A stretch of DNA of 7,081 nt from Acidobacteriota bacterium (GCA_003131985.1 PKWH01000244.1:1-7081), one strand, 5' to 3'; shown: positions 1 through 6,827, numbered from the stretch's first letter. Numbers and translations are program-made. Notes: a model not told the origin generated them from the letters alone.

Positions 1-326
1 CCGCTTGCCGCACCGGTGCGCATTTGCCCTAGAAAATCGGCTTCGATCAACGCTACTAAATCGCCTGACTCGACGCTAAGAAGCGTCACGAGAAAACGCA
101 GTCCTTTCCCCGAGCTTGTGTAAATTTTCAAGCCCATGTATCCGCTCACGCCGTCGGCTGCCGCCATGTAATGCAAGTAACTCTTTGACGGCAAATGCAG
201 CCTCTGCCGCGAATGCACTAGCGCGGAACCGTCTCCGAGCCGGCGAAAAGAATTCTCCACAGCGTCGATTGCAATTGGCATCGTCAGCAGCGATTTCACG
301 TCCGTTTCGCTCAGCAACAGTGGCAC
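1..326 (-). CDS. Ornithine cyclodeaminase/mu-crystallin family protein, N-terminal part
   Basis: This is the first 108 codons of an NAD(P)-dependent enzyme of the ornithine cyclodeaminase/mu-crystallin family; the C-terminal Rossmann half lies beyond the left edge. The frame reads SRQRLHLP (residues 39-46), then GLKIYTSSGKGLRFLV (65-80), then ALIEADFLGQMRTGAASG (92 to the edge), which is the family's hallmark stretch. By family precedent Arg42, Lys67 and Arg103 are candidates for holding the substrate carboxylate. Members include ornithine cyclodeaminase, alanine dehydrogenase and ketimine or pyrroline-2-carboxylate reductases, and this half does not separate them. The frame is open back to a TAA at 396-398 but contains no ATG. 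I chose the GTG at 324-326 because AGGGAG lies 6 bases upstream. Family membership is secure; the substrate is unknown. Confidence 0.92.
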   Translation of the reverse strand, partial: MPLLLSETDVKSLLTMPIAIDAVENSFRRLGDGSALVHSRQRLHLPSKSYLHYMAAADGVSGYMGLKIYTSSGKGLRFLVTLLSVESGDLVALIEADFLGQMRTGAAS

Positions 327-332
327 ACTATT

Positions 333-338
333 CTCCCT
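333..338 (-). promoter_or_regulatory. Ribosome binding site for the cyclodeaminase-family gene
   Basis: The minus strand reads AGGGAG, 6 bases before the GTG at 324-326. It decides the start, because no ATG occurs in this frame before the upstream stop. Confidence 0.6.
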
Positions 339-365
339 ATGCGATCCATCCGAAATGCACGGAGA

Positions 366-371
366 ATAATA
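366..371 (-). promoter_or_regulatory. Possible -10 element for the cyclodeaminase-family gene
   Basis: The minus strand reads TATTAT, about 40 bases before the GTG start. It would give a leader of roughly 33 bases. No recognisable -35 hexamer sits at the usual distance, so this is only a candidate. The rest of the 218-base gap to the divergent gene at 545 shows no repeat or clear promoter. Confidence 0.25.
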
Positions 372-544
372 TCGCGTTGTACGGTTGCTAAGAAGTTATC
401 TAAATTTTGGGCACTGGGTCAGCTTCGGATTTGCCCATCATCAGAAATTGCAATATCGGCTCGTAATGGCAGATGATCGGTGTTCCTCACAAAATGGAAG
501 AGTCGCAAGGGTAGTTCACGTCAAAGAAGAATGCGGCAGGAATC

Positions 545-736
545 GTGGTCGAAAACGAATCAAAATGTCCGGTCAGCGGGAAGCGGAAGTATGCGACCGA
601 AGGCGAAGCTCTGGCTACAGCCGCACACCAGATCGCAACCGCCAATGCGCCAAAGGACCTTCGCGCCTATCTGTGCTCCTGGTGTGACGCCTGGCATCTG
701 ACGAAAAATGCTGGAAGAGCGCCCACTTCGCGGTGA
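545..736 (+). CDS. Small Cys/His protein, probable zinc-binding domain, 63 aa
   Basis: This is a short intact protein with the pattern CPVSGKRKYAT (residues 8-18), a helix-like Ala-rich stretch (22-34), then LRAYLCSWCDAWHLTK (39-54). Cys8, Cys44, Cys47 and His51 are candidate ligands for one zinc ion. The arrangement matches small bacterial proteins built as CP..GK..Y....EA followed by AY.C..C..WH, usually annotated as hypothetical. I know of no assigned function; DNA, RNA or protein binding is possible. The start is GTG: TAG at 512-514 closes the frame upstream, no ATG follows it, and AGGAA lies at 538-542, rather close to the start. Other frames overlap here, but only this one carries the Cys/His pattern. 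It is convergent with the peptidase gene, and the two stops are 31 bases apart. Confidence 0.8.
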   Translation: MVENESKCPVSGKRKYATEGEALATAAHQIATANAPKDLRAYLCSWCDAWHLTKNAGRAPTSR

Positions 737-751
737 GGCGCTGTTCCAGCT

Positions 752-768
752 AGCCTGCCCGACGGGCT
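752..768. terminator. Possible hairpin between convergent genes
   Basis: AGCCTG (752-757) and CGGGCT (763-768) can form a 6-base-pair stem with one G-T pair and a 5-base loop. It lies in the short gap between two convergent stop codons and touches the last base of the peptidase stop. No T-tract follows on either strand, so intrinsic termination is uncertain. Confidence 0.3.
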
Positions 769-3467
769 TACGGCAACAATTCCTGCGTCAGCACGGCGCC
801 ACCCATGGCCGCCAACACCGCGGATTCCTTCACGGCCTTGTGAGAATCCTTGGCAATCCAAAGCGTTTCCTTGTCGTCACCACCGTCGGCCGAAGAGATG
901 TCCACTTTATACGCATCAAACGTGCCGGCCGGCACTGTCACTTTTTCGACGCCGGAAACGTTCAACTGCATCAGCTTCACTTTTTGTTTCAGGACATCAA
1001 AGTTGCGGTACGTAACGCTGTAGCCCTCGGCCAAAGGCAGGCATGCGATGGACTGTTTCGAGCCTGCGCCGTCAGCGAACAACGCTCCGCCCAGATCGAC
1101 GGAGATGGGCCGGTCCTGCCCATTCACATTCATGTTGCCTGTAGCTTTGTCACCGCTGAAATTAATGTCAACCGCCATCGGCCCCTGTTTCAAGCCGAGT
1201 TTGCGGGAGATCAAGGTTCCCTTTTCTATAGTGGAAACTTCGGTCACCGAGCCCTGCGGTGTGTCAATCACGTCTGTGGCGACCCATGAACCGCCGTCTT
1301 CCGCGATAGTTGTCGAGACACTGAGCGCGATCTTCTGGCCGCCGACTTCAACGCTGGCTTGATACTTGTACGTAGCGGCTTCGAGGTCTCTGGCCACCTT
1401 GGGCGCGCCGACCGACGCCGCGTCAACCTTCTTGGCCAGCACCACAGTCTTGGGATCGACGGTGATTTCTTTCAGGCGCGCCATAACTTCCGGCGTCCCG
1501 TCAGTCTGATCGCGCCCGCCGAGATACTTGGCAAAAAATATTTCCGTGGCCATGATCGCGGCCATGTTGTTCACGGGACGCGCAAAGCCGTGGCCCTCGT
1601 CAGGAATCAGCAAGTATTCCACAGGGAAGCCGCGGTCGCGCAGCGCGATCACGATCTGTTCCGACTCAGCGTGGTTGACGCGCGGATCGTTGGCGCCTTG
1701 CGCAATCATAAGCGGCGTTTTGATTTTGCTTGCCCAGGTGAGAGGCGAGCGCTCTACCAGCAGCGCTTTCCCTTCCGGCGTCGTGGGATCTCCCATGCGC
1801 TGATAGAACATCTGGCGGATGGGCTCCCAGTAAGGCGGGATCGAATCCATCAGCGTAATCAAGTTGGAAGGACCGAACAGATCCACGGCCGCCGCGTAGA
1901 GGTCGGGAGTAAAAGCTACGCCGGCTAGCGTGGCGTAACCGCCGTAGGATCCGCCGAAAATACCTACGCGCTTGGGATCAGCGATACCTTCGTCAACTAG
2001 GTACTTAACGCCCCAAGTGACGTCGTCCTGCATCTTACGACCCCACTGTTGGTTGCCCGCGTCTTCGAATTTCTTGCCGTAACCGGTGGAACCGCGGAAG
2101 TTCATGCTCAATACGGCGTATCCACGGTTGGCAAAAAATTGGGCATAGCCGTTGTAACCCCAGTAGTCACGGCCCCACGGCCCGCCATGCGGAAAAATAA
2201 TTGCGGGCAGGTTTTTAGCAGGCACGCCTTTCGGCAAAGTGAGATAAGCAGGAATCTCCAGCCCGTCCGACGACTTGTAGTGAACCGGCTTCATCTCCGC
2301 TAGGTCTGCGCGGAGAAGTTTTTCGCGTATCTTGTATTGCAGAGCGAGTTTGTGGCCTTTGCGATCGAAGAGGTAGGTCTCGCCCGGTTCGGTGTCGCTG
2401 CTGGCGGTAATTAGCCAAGTCTTTTCGTCCAGCGTGGCCGAACCAAGGCTCACTTCCTTGCCCGGGAATTTTCCATCGAGCCATTTGAAATCGGCACCGA
2501 AGGCTTTGTCCTTGAAGTAGTAACGCGGTTTGTCTTCGACATACACGGTGAACGCCAGTTCGTCGGTAGCTTCGCTGAAAAACGCGCCGCCGAAATCCAC
2601 TTTCTTGAGCGGATCGGATTCCACGATCTCCGTTTTTCCGGTTTCCGGATCGAACAGCGCCAGAGCGGTCAGGTTCATATCGGCGCCCTTGTTGGTCTCC
2701 ATGTACGCGCGCTTGCCGTCTTTCTGAAAGCGGATCACGCTGCAAGTCTCAAAGACATTGCACGAATAAATCTTGCTGAATTTGTCGGAATCGACGCGAA
2801 GGATTTCCGTGTCGCCGTTCTCCGCGGAACGCGTGGCCAGACGCAGGTTGCCTTGAAGATCGAACTGCCAGCCTTCGATACGCTCGGTATTCTTGCGTAT
2901 CAGCGTCTTCTCGCCGGTGGAGATCTTGAGCTTGTAGAGGTCGTGCCAGGCTTTGTCGCGGTCGTTCAGCCCGATATAAACCACGTCAGGATCATTTTTG
3001 GGGACATCGACAAGCTCGACGCGCACGCCCTTGAGCCCGGTCAAATCGCGCGAGGCTGGAGCGTCCGCTCCCGCCACCGGACTGGCGCTGGGATCCACGG
3101 CATAGACGTTGTAGTTTTCGTCGCCGTCGTTGTCTTTCACGTACAAAATGTATTTGCCGTCACGCGTCCAGAAGAATCCGGCGATTGGCCGCTTGGTTTC
3201 CGTCGTGAGTAGCCGCGCCGCGCTGAACGGTTCATTCACGCCCTTCACGTAAACGTTGCGCGTGTCTTTCCATGGCTTCTGGAACGCCACATACTTTCCG
3301 TCGGGCGAGAGTTGAGCGCCGGCGATTTCGGGATTACCGAAGATCAGTTCGCGATCAATGATCGGCGGCAGGCCGGCGGTGGAAGCCTTCTTTTCGTTGG
3401 AAGTCTGCGCTGCGAGCGATGAGGCGGCGAGCGCAAGACACAATAGGCCCTTGAGTAGCGTTTTCAT
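768..3467 (-). CDS. Exported S9 (prolyl oligopeptidase family) peptidase with C-terminal DUF3108-like extension, 899 aa
   Basis: This is a serine peptidase of family S9 (dipeptidyl/acylaminoacyl peptidase type) that probably cleaves peptides outside the cytoplasm. Residues 1-20 form a signal peptide with likely cleavage after SLAA. Residues about 35-385 are the beta-propeller, with typical LSPDGKYVAF and TRDGKYILYV strands. Residues about 390-652 are the alpha/beta hydrolase: HGGP at 427-430 near the oxyanion hole, nucleophile Ser507 in GGSYGGY, Asp594 in NDPRVNHAE and His626 in EGHGF. All three catalytic residues are present. Residues about 655-899 are extra for an S9 enzyme; VTVPAGTFDAYKV (843-855) and ETLWIAKDSHKAVK (867-880) resemble DUF3108-type domains of secreted proteins. 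I start at ATG 3465-3467, which has a ribosome site and opens directly into the signal peptide; an upstream in-frame ATG at 3486-3488 has neither. The physiological substrate is unknown. Confidence 0.95.
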   Translation of the reverse strand: MKTLLKGLLCLALAASSLAAQTSNEKKASTAGLPPIIDRELIFGNPEIAGAQLSPDGKYVAFQKPWKDTRNVYVKGVNEPFSAARLLTTETKRPIAGFFWTRDGKYILYVKDNDGDENYNVYAVDPSASPVAGADAPASRDLTGLKGVRVELVDVPKNDPDVVYIGLNDRDKAWHDLYKLKISTGEKTLIRKNTERIEGWQFDLQGNLRLATRSAENGDTEILRVDSDKFSKIYSCNVFETCSVIRFQKDGKRAYMETNKGADMNLTALALFDPETGKTEIVESDPLKKVDFGGAFFSEATDELAFTVYVEDKPRYYFKDKAFGADFKWLDGKFPGKEVSLGSATLDEKTWLITASSDTEPGETYLFDRKGHKLALQYKIREKLLRADLAEMKPVHYKSSDGLEIPAYLTLPKGVPAKNLPAIIFPHGGPWGRDYWGYNGYAQFFANRGYAVLSMNFRGSTGYGKKFEDAGNQQWGRKMQDDVTWGVKYLVDEGIADPKRVGIFGGSYGGYATLAGVAFTPDLYAAAVDLFGPSNLITLMDSIPPYWEPIRQMFYQRMGDPTTPEGKALLVERSPLTWASKIKTPLMIAQGANDPRVNHAESEQIVIALRDRGFPVEYLLIPDEGHGFARPVNNMAAIMATEIFFAKYLGGRDQTDGTPEVMARLKEITVDPKTVVLAKKVDAASVGAPKVARDLEAATYKYQASVEVGGQKIALSVSTTIAEDGGSWVATDVIDTPQGSVTEVSTIEKGTLISRKLGLKQGPMAVDINFSGDKATGNMNVNGQDRPISVDLGGALFADGAGSKQSIACLPLAEGYSVTYRNFDVLKQKVKLMQLNVSGVEKVTVPAGTFDAYKVDISSADGGDDKETLWIAKDSHKAVKESAVLAAMGGAVLTQELLP

Positions 3468-3477
3468 TAGATGATTT

Positions 3478-3484
3478 CCTCTCT
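3478..3484 (-). promoter_or_regulatory. Ribosome binding site that decides the peptidase start
   Basis: The minus strand reads AGAGAGG followed by AAA, about 10 bases before ATG 3465-3467. The alternative ATG at 3486-3488 has no purine-rich site in front of it. Confidence 0.5.
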
Positions 3485-3643
3485 GCATGGAGATGATTCG
3501 GATTGGATCGCGAGTAGTTCGCTAAAGATTATCGGCGCAAGTGGATGCTGCTGTCTACCGGAATTTCCGATTGGGCTCGAGGCCTGCTCCTGACGTCGAA
3601 ACAACGACTTGCCGCTGTCGCCCTAGCGCGTGCAATACCGGCG

Positions 3644-3688
3644 ACTTTTCGGCGGCAAATGCAGGTTCTGCGTGAGTGCAACAGCCCG
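3644..3688 (-). other. Short stretch resembling part of the cyclodeaminase-family gene
   Basis: The gap at 3468-3782 (315 bases) between divergent genes holds no intact gene that I support. Within it, 3644-3688 aligns with 180-225, an internal part of the cyclodeaminase-family gene. About 35 of 45 positions match with one single-base gap, including an identical 12-base core (3653-3664 and 189-200). Read on the minus strand, one frame gives TQNLHLPPKS where the gene has SRQRLHLPSKS; the frame soon meets a TAG. It may be a decayed remnant of a related gene, or a chance match in a coding-like composition. Confidence 0.25.
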
Positions 3689-3743
3689 TGACATCAACGC
3701 GCCCGCTAGACGGGATTTTCGTAAAAAGAATAATCACGAGGTT

Positions 3744-3749
3744 TATAGT
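3744..3749 (+). promoter_or_regulatory. Possible -10 element for the Met/His-rich protein gene
   Basis: TATAGT matches five of six consensus positions and would start a transcript with a leader of about 27 bases. No good -35 element is visible at the usual spacing. Confidence 0.3.
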
Positions 3750-3770
3750 GGAGCAGTGGTAAGGCGTAAG

Positions 3771-3776
3771 AGAGGA
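3771..3776 (+). promoter_or_regulatory. Ribosome binding site for the Met/His-rich protein gene
   Basis: AGAGGA lies 6 bases before ATG 3783-3785. It selects this start over an in-frame ATG at 3630, whose added residues would bury the signal peptide. Confidence 0.65.
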
Positions 3777-3782
3777 CGAGAA

Positions 3783-4550
3783 ATGAAAAAGAATCATTGG
3801 ATGATTCTTCTGCTGGCGATATTCACGCTCCCGTTCATCACGGGACTCAGCGCGCAGCAGAACCAGACTGCGCCACCGCAGAAACCGGATATGCCTGGAA
3901 TGGACATGGGCGAGATGCAGCACGACACGAAGACCGCTCCTCAGGCGGCTGTGTCCGCGAACGAGCAGATGTCCGACATGCATATGGACATGGGCCCGCA
4001 TATGCACATGACGGACCTGCGAAAGCCGTCGCCGGAAGATGAACAGCGCGCGCAGCAAATTCTGGGTAAACTTCGGCCCGCGATCGAGCAATACAAGGAC
4101 TACCACAAAGCCTTGGACGACGGCTTCAAAATATTCGGGCCCGGCGTTCCGCAGGAGCATTATCACTTCACAAATTATCGCTACGCGATGGAAGCGCAGT
4201 TCTCCTTCAACCCCGCGCATCCCACGTCATTGCTCTACAAAAAAGTGGGCGACGGTTACGAACTCGAGGGCGCCATGTATACCGCGCCGCGGCGACTTGA
4301 CGAAGAGCAACTAAACGAGCGCGTGCCACTGAGCATCGCGCGCTGGCACGAGCACGTGAATCTCTGTTGGCCGCCGAAGGGTGCCGCTGGAGTGAAGCAA
4401 GCGAATTGGAAGGAGTTCGGCCTGCGCGGCTCCATCGCCACGCAGGATGCATGCGAGGCCGCAGGCGGGCGCTGGATTCCGATAATCTTCAGTTGGATGG
4501 TCCACGTGTATCCGTTCGAGACCGATCCTGCCAAAATCTGGGCGCATTGA
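3783..4550 (+). CDS. Exported Met/His-rich protein of unnamed family, possible metal binder, 255 aa
   Basis: Residues 1-24 are a signal peptide (MKKNHW, a hydrophobic core to about 20, then GLSA before QQ). Residues 25-80 form a low-complexity Pro/Met/His/Asp segment with two clusters: Met37, Met40, Met42, Met45, His47 and then Met63, Met66, His67, Met68, Met70, His73, Met74, His75, Met76. Such Met/His runs occur in periplasmic copper-handling proteins. Residues about 83-255 form a folded domain with EHYHF (His126, His128), LEGAMYTAP (161-169), WHEHVNLCWPP (188-198, with His189, His191 and Cys195), Cys224, and FSWMVHVYPFE (236-246, with His241). I recall similar domains in hypothetical secreted proteins of soil bacteria but no established function. 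The histidine pairs suggest bound metal, which is inference. No copper pump, oxidase or sensor is next to it. It is divergent from the peptidase and convergent with the NHL gene. Confidence 0.88.
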   Translation: MKKNHWMILLLAIFTLPFITGLSAQQNQTAPPQKPDMPGMDMGEMQHDTKTAPQAAVSANEQMSDMHMDMGPHMHMTDLRKPSPEDEQRAQQILGKLRPAIEQYKDYHKALDDGFKIFGPGVPQEHYHFTNYRYAMEAQFSFNPAHPTSLLYKKVGDGYELEGAMYTAPRRLDEEQLNERVPLSIARWHEHVNLCWPPKGAAGVKQANWKEFGLRGSIATQDACEAAGGRWIPIIFSWMVHVYPFETDPAKIWAH

Positions 4551-4572
4551 TTGCGGCGCGTGGTGGAACCTT

Positions 4573-4621
4573 CCTGGCAGCGTTGCCGGGGATTGTTCGA
4601 ACTTACGGTCCCACTGCCAGG
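4573..4621. terminator. Possible bidirectional terminator or structured spacer
   Basis: CCTGGCAG (4573-4580) and CTGCCAGG (4614-4621) are a perfect 8-base inverted repeat around a 33-base loop. An inner GGGA (4589-4592)/TCCC (4609-4612) pair could lengthen the stem. A second weak stem, GGCGG (4625-4629)/CCGCC (4646-4650), follows. The position between convergent genes suits termination, but no T-tract is present. Confidence 0.3.
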
Positions 4622-4662
4622 CGAGGCGGAGAGCCGGAAACTGAGCCGCCAGCAAATCTTCG

Positions 4663-5607
4663 CTAAAAATTGATGCGGTATCCCAGGACGCGATGTTCCG
4701 GGGCGTCGAGAACCAGCAACTCATGTTGCGGACTGACGGCTAGCGGCGGCGCCGGACGCGTTCCCTGTCCCAGCTGAGGCGCAAGATCCATGTCCAGCCT
4801 TGGATTGCCATCCGTCGTCACGACGTGCAGCGTTCGGCCATTGCTGTCCATCACGAAAATTTCGTTATTTGAAACGGCAAAACCCGGCGTCGGATTCCAT
4901 TTGCCTTCATTTTCTCCCGGAGCTATTTCTGTTACGAAATGGCCTTCGCGCGTGAGTTTCAAAATATCGCCGGAAGATTTCGCGAGGTAGAGAAACCCGT
5001 CCTTGCCGGATTCGATTGGACCAAAAATCTTTTTAGCTCGCGGATCGCTGCCTGGAGGAGCCCATGTTTGCTGCAGCCGCAATCGTGCGTCAAAGGTGAA
5101 GCATTTCGATGCGTCTGCGTCGAAAACATGGATAAGTCCATCAGCCGCCACGGCGACGCTGAGAAAATTGCTCGCGCTCGCATGCGTTCTCAAGCGAAGT
5201 TCGCGATAGCGATTTCCTTCTCCGCCGGGAAAGAAAATGAAAACGCTCCCCCGCGCCGGATCCGTCACGTAGATCACTCCACCGTTATCCACCGCAATCG
5301 ATTGCGGATGCTTCAAACCGACTTCTTGAAACGAGAGTAGCGCCTTCCCCCGCGGTGCAAATTTATGAATGAAACCTGTTCCGGGGTCCGCAATAAAGAC
5401 GTTGCCGAGCGTGTCCGCGGCGATGCTCGCAGGATCTTGCAGTTGGCCCGGGCCATCGCCCTTCGAGCCCCACTCGCCGATATATTCGAGCGCAAGCCCT
5501 AAAGGCCGTTGTTGTAACGCTTGTGTTTCAGTGTGCCAAGATCCGGCAATCAAGAACGCGCAAATCATGATCGCCAAGATCCCGGAAAATGAAATGCGAT
5601 AGCGCAT
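4663..5607 (-). CDS. NHL-repeat six-bladed beta-propeller protein, exported or membrane-anchored, 314 aa
   Basis: Residues about 8-22 are a hydrophobic signal or anchor. The rest reads as six propeller blades: about 42-88 (IGEWGSKGDGPGQLQDPASI, then GNVFIADPG), 96-128 (LKHPQSIAVDNGGVIYVTD), 148-176 (SVAVAADGLIHVFDAD), 195-223 (GPIESGKDGFLYLAKSSGD), 240-267 (TPGFAVSNNEIFVMDSNG) and 286-312 (PPLAVSPQHELLVLDAPEHR). The first two match NHL repeats best. Such propellers usually bind proteins or ligands and a few are enzymes; no catalytic set can be seen, so a binding or scaffold role is likely. The ATG has no purine-rich ribosome site. It lies 65 bases downstream of the SH3-protein gene on the same strand, so joint transcription is possible. 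Family assignment is firm; the partner is unknown. Confidence 0.88.
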   Translation of the reverse strand: MRYRISFSGILAIMICAFLIAGSWHTETQALQQRPLGLALEYIGEWGSKGDGPGQLQDPASIAADTLGNVFIADPGTGFIHKFAPRGKALLSFQEVGLKHPQSIAVDNGGVIYVTDPARGSVFIFFPGGEGNRYRELRLRTHASASNFLSVAVAADGLIHVFDADASKCFTFDARLRLQQTWAPPGSDPRAKKIFGPIESGKDGFLYLAKSSGDILKLTREGHFVTEIAPGENEGKWNPTPGFAVSNNEIFVMDSNGRTLHVVTTDGNPRLDMDLAPQLGQGTRPAPPLAVSPQHELLVLDAPEHRVLGYRINF

Positions 5608-5614
5608 ATAGATA

Positions 5615-5620
5615 AATTTA
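5615..5620 (-). promoter_or_regulatory. Possible -10 element for a leaderless NHL-gene transcript
   Basis: The minus strand reads TAAATT at -13 to -8 relative to the ATG, which would place the first transcribed base at or next to the start codon. This would explain the missing ribosome site. The -10 matches only four of six consensus bases and no clear -35 is seen. Confidence 0.25.
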
Positions 5621-5672
5621 GCGCAATTGAAGACCGGCGTTCGATCGAATGAAGAGGGGTGAGGCGCTCTGA

Positions 5673-6671
5673 TTAACGCTTGCGCTTGAGGGGTTTTGCT
5701 TCGCCGGCTTGACGCACGCGGCGAACGACCGTCTGCTTCATCACATATTTCCGCTCTTCGGCTCCTTTGCCGCTCAAATTCTGGAACTCGAATCTCACTT
5801 CGCCGCCCGGTGCGGCGGCCTTGGTTATTTTAACGGGCAGTTTCCCGCACACATCGCTTTCCACAAACGCCGTTTCGTATCGTTCCTTCTTCTGGCCCCA
5901 TGTGTACACGCGCAGCAGTGAAAAATCGCACGGTTGCCCCTCGGCTCCGTGCGTTCCGATTAGAAGGTATTGCGGCTTTGCCTTCTGGGACGCATCCGCA
6001 ACGCGATTTAATTCGAACCACCCTACGATGCGCATTCCCGCCGAACTGGCGTAATCCGGCAGCGGCTCGGGAACATCGAGATCGATAAATCGCCCCATCA
6101 TCCAGCCCGCCATCTTGGTTTGATCGCTGTTGTGCGCTATCACCAGCCACCAATCTTCCTTCTTCCCCGGTAAAGCTGTTGCAGGATCTTCCCCCGCGCC
6201 TGCACCGCGAACCGTCGCGGCAGCCACCGGTTGCCTTGCGAGCACATCCAGCGGAGTGTTTTTATTCAGTTGGCGGAGGCGCAGCGAATCGCGTCCTGGT
6301 TCGATGTGGAGATTGCTAAGGACCTTGGTGTGGCCGCGCGCTTCAATCGGCATCTCGGCGGCCTTTTTGTCCAGGTCCTTCGCCCTCTCCCACACATCCG
6401 CCGAAAGCAATTCGCGTTCCTCAATCCAGCCGGTTATCCCTTTCACGGTGCGCACTTTTACTTGATCTTGAAAACGCTGAAGCACGTCTAGTTTTTCGCC
6501 AAAGCTCACCGTCGTCACCACCTCGCGTACTTGCGCGGAGGTGCTCCACACGATCACCTGGCGATCGCCCGCATAGCCCACTTCCATCGGCACTTTCGGG
6601 TGACGGAATCGAAGATACGCGCCCGTGCCTAAAATCAGCAGGACCAGTAAGCCCAGCAAAACTTTACGCAT
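5673..6671 (-). CDS. Membrane-anchored protein with two bacterial SH3-like modules, 332 aa
   Basis: Residues 4-20 form a transmembrane anchor (VLLGLLVLLILGTGAYL) after a positive N-terminus, so the remainder should face the periplasm. SH3-like module one spans about 38-90 (QVIVWSTSAQVREVV, EKLDVLQRFQDQVKVRT, TGWIEERELL). Module two spans about 113-198 (HTKVLSNLHIEPGRDS, TPLDVLARQ, DWWLVIAHN, AGWMMGRFIDL), with an Ala/Gly/Pro-rich loop at about 148-171 between its strands. Residues about 205-312 form a further domain with no motif I recognise, containing Cys248 and Cys275, which could pair. The tail KPLKRKR is strongly basic. Bacterial SH3 modules usually bind cell-wall peptides or other proteins; the ligand here is unknown. 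The start has GGAGA at 6681-6685, 9 bases upstream. It is first in a possible two-gene unit with the NHL gene and divergent from the DoxX gene. Confidence 0.87.
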   Translation of the reverse strand: MRKVLLGLLVLLILGTGAYLRFRHPKVPMEVGYAGDRQVIVWSTSAQVREVVTTVSFGEKLDVLQRFQDQVKVRTVKGITGWIEERELLSADVWERAKDLDKKAAEMPIEARGHTKVLSNLHIEPGRDSLRLRQLNKNTPLDVLARQPVAAATVRGAGAGEDPATALPGKKEDWWLVIAHNSDQTKMAGWMMGRFIDLDVPEPLPDYASSAGMRIVGWFELNRVADASQKAKPQYLLIGTHGAEGQPCDFSLLRVYTWGQKKERYETAFVESDVCGKLPVKITKAAAPGGEVRFEFQNLSGKGAEERKYVMKQTVVRRVRQAGEAKPLKRKR

Positions 6672-6720
6672 CAGTGCCGGTCTCCAACTTCATTCTCACG
6701 AACCTCCGAGATGACACTGG

Positions 6721-6726
6721 ATTTTA
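6721..6726 (-). promoter_or_regulatory. Possible -10 element for the SH3-protein gene
   Basis: The minus strand reads TAAAAT, 50 bases before the ATG, with no clear -35. It would give a leader of about 43 bases. Confidence 0.3.
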
Positions 6727-6803
6727 CACTAACGATGGCGCGCCTCCTGCGTGGGGTTGAAGACGTTTCCAAACACTCCAGCTTCAGCGCGATTCGGCTC
6801 GTC

Positions 6804-6812
6804 TGGTACAAT
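6804..6812 (+). promoter_or_regulatory. Extended -10 promoter of the DoxX-family gene
   Basis: TGGTACAAT is an extended -10 (TG, one base, then TACAAT with five of six consensus bases). The -35 region is poor (TTCAGC at 6783-6788, 18-base spacer), as is common for extended -10 promoters. Transcription would begin near 6819, leaving a leader of about 80 bases. Confidence 0.5.
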
Positions 6813-6827
6813 GCGGGGCGCTTGAGA

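Noticed and set aside
708..1289. Plus-strand open frame of 193 codons antisense to the peptidase, with similar ones at 1359-1928 and 2853-3212
   Set aside because: They lie entirely or mostly over the peptidase, whose domains and catalytic residues are unmistakable. Their translations are Arg/His-rich with no motif, as expected for shadow frames of GC-rich coding DNA.
3630..3782. Longer start for the Met/His-rich protein, adding 51 residues
   Set aside because: The added residues are Arg-rich and would bury the signal peptide; ATG 3783 has AGAGGA at 6 bases.
3555..4220. Minus-strand open frame of 221 codons opposite the Met/His-rich protein gene
   Set aside because: It is the antisense of a gene with a signal peptide, a ribosome site and a motif-bearing domain. 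Its composition is His/Arg/Val-rich with no recognisable domain.
4311..4724. Open frames on both strands across the 3' ends of the Met/His-rich and NHL genes (minus 4311-4724, plus 4367-4666)
   Set aside because: They overlap two better supported genes in other frames and show no motifs or good start sites.
5640..5649. Ten-base palindrome TTCGATCGAA upstream of the NHL gene
   Set aside because: About seven 10-base palindromes are expected by chance in 7 kb, and no second copy or regulator gene is nearby.
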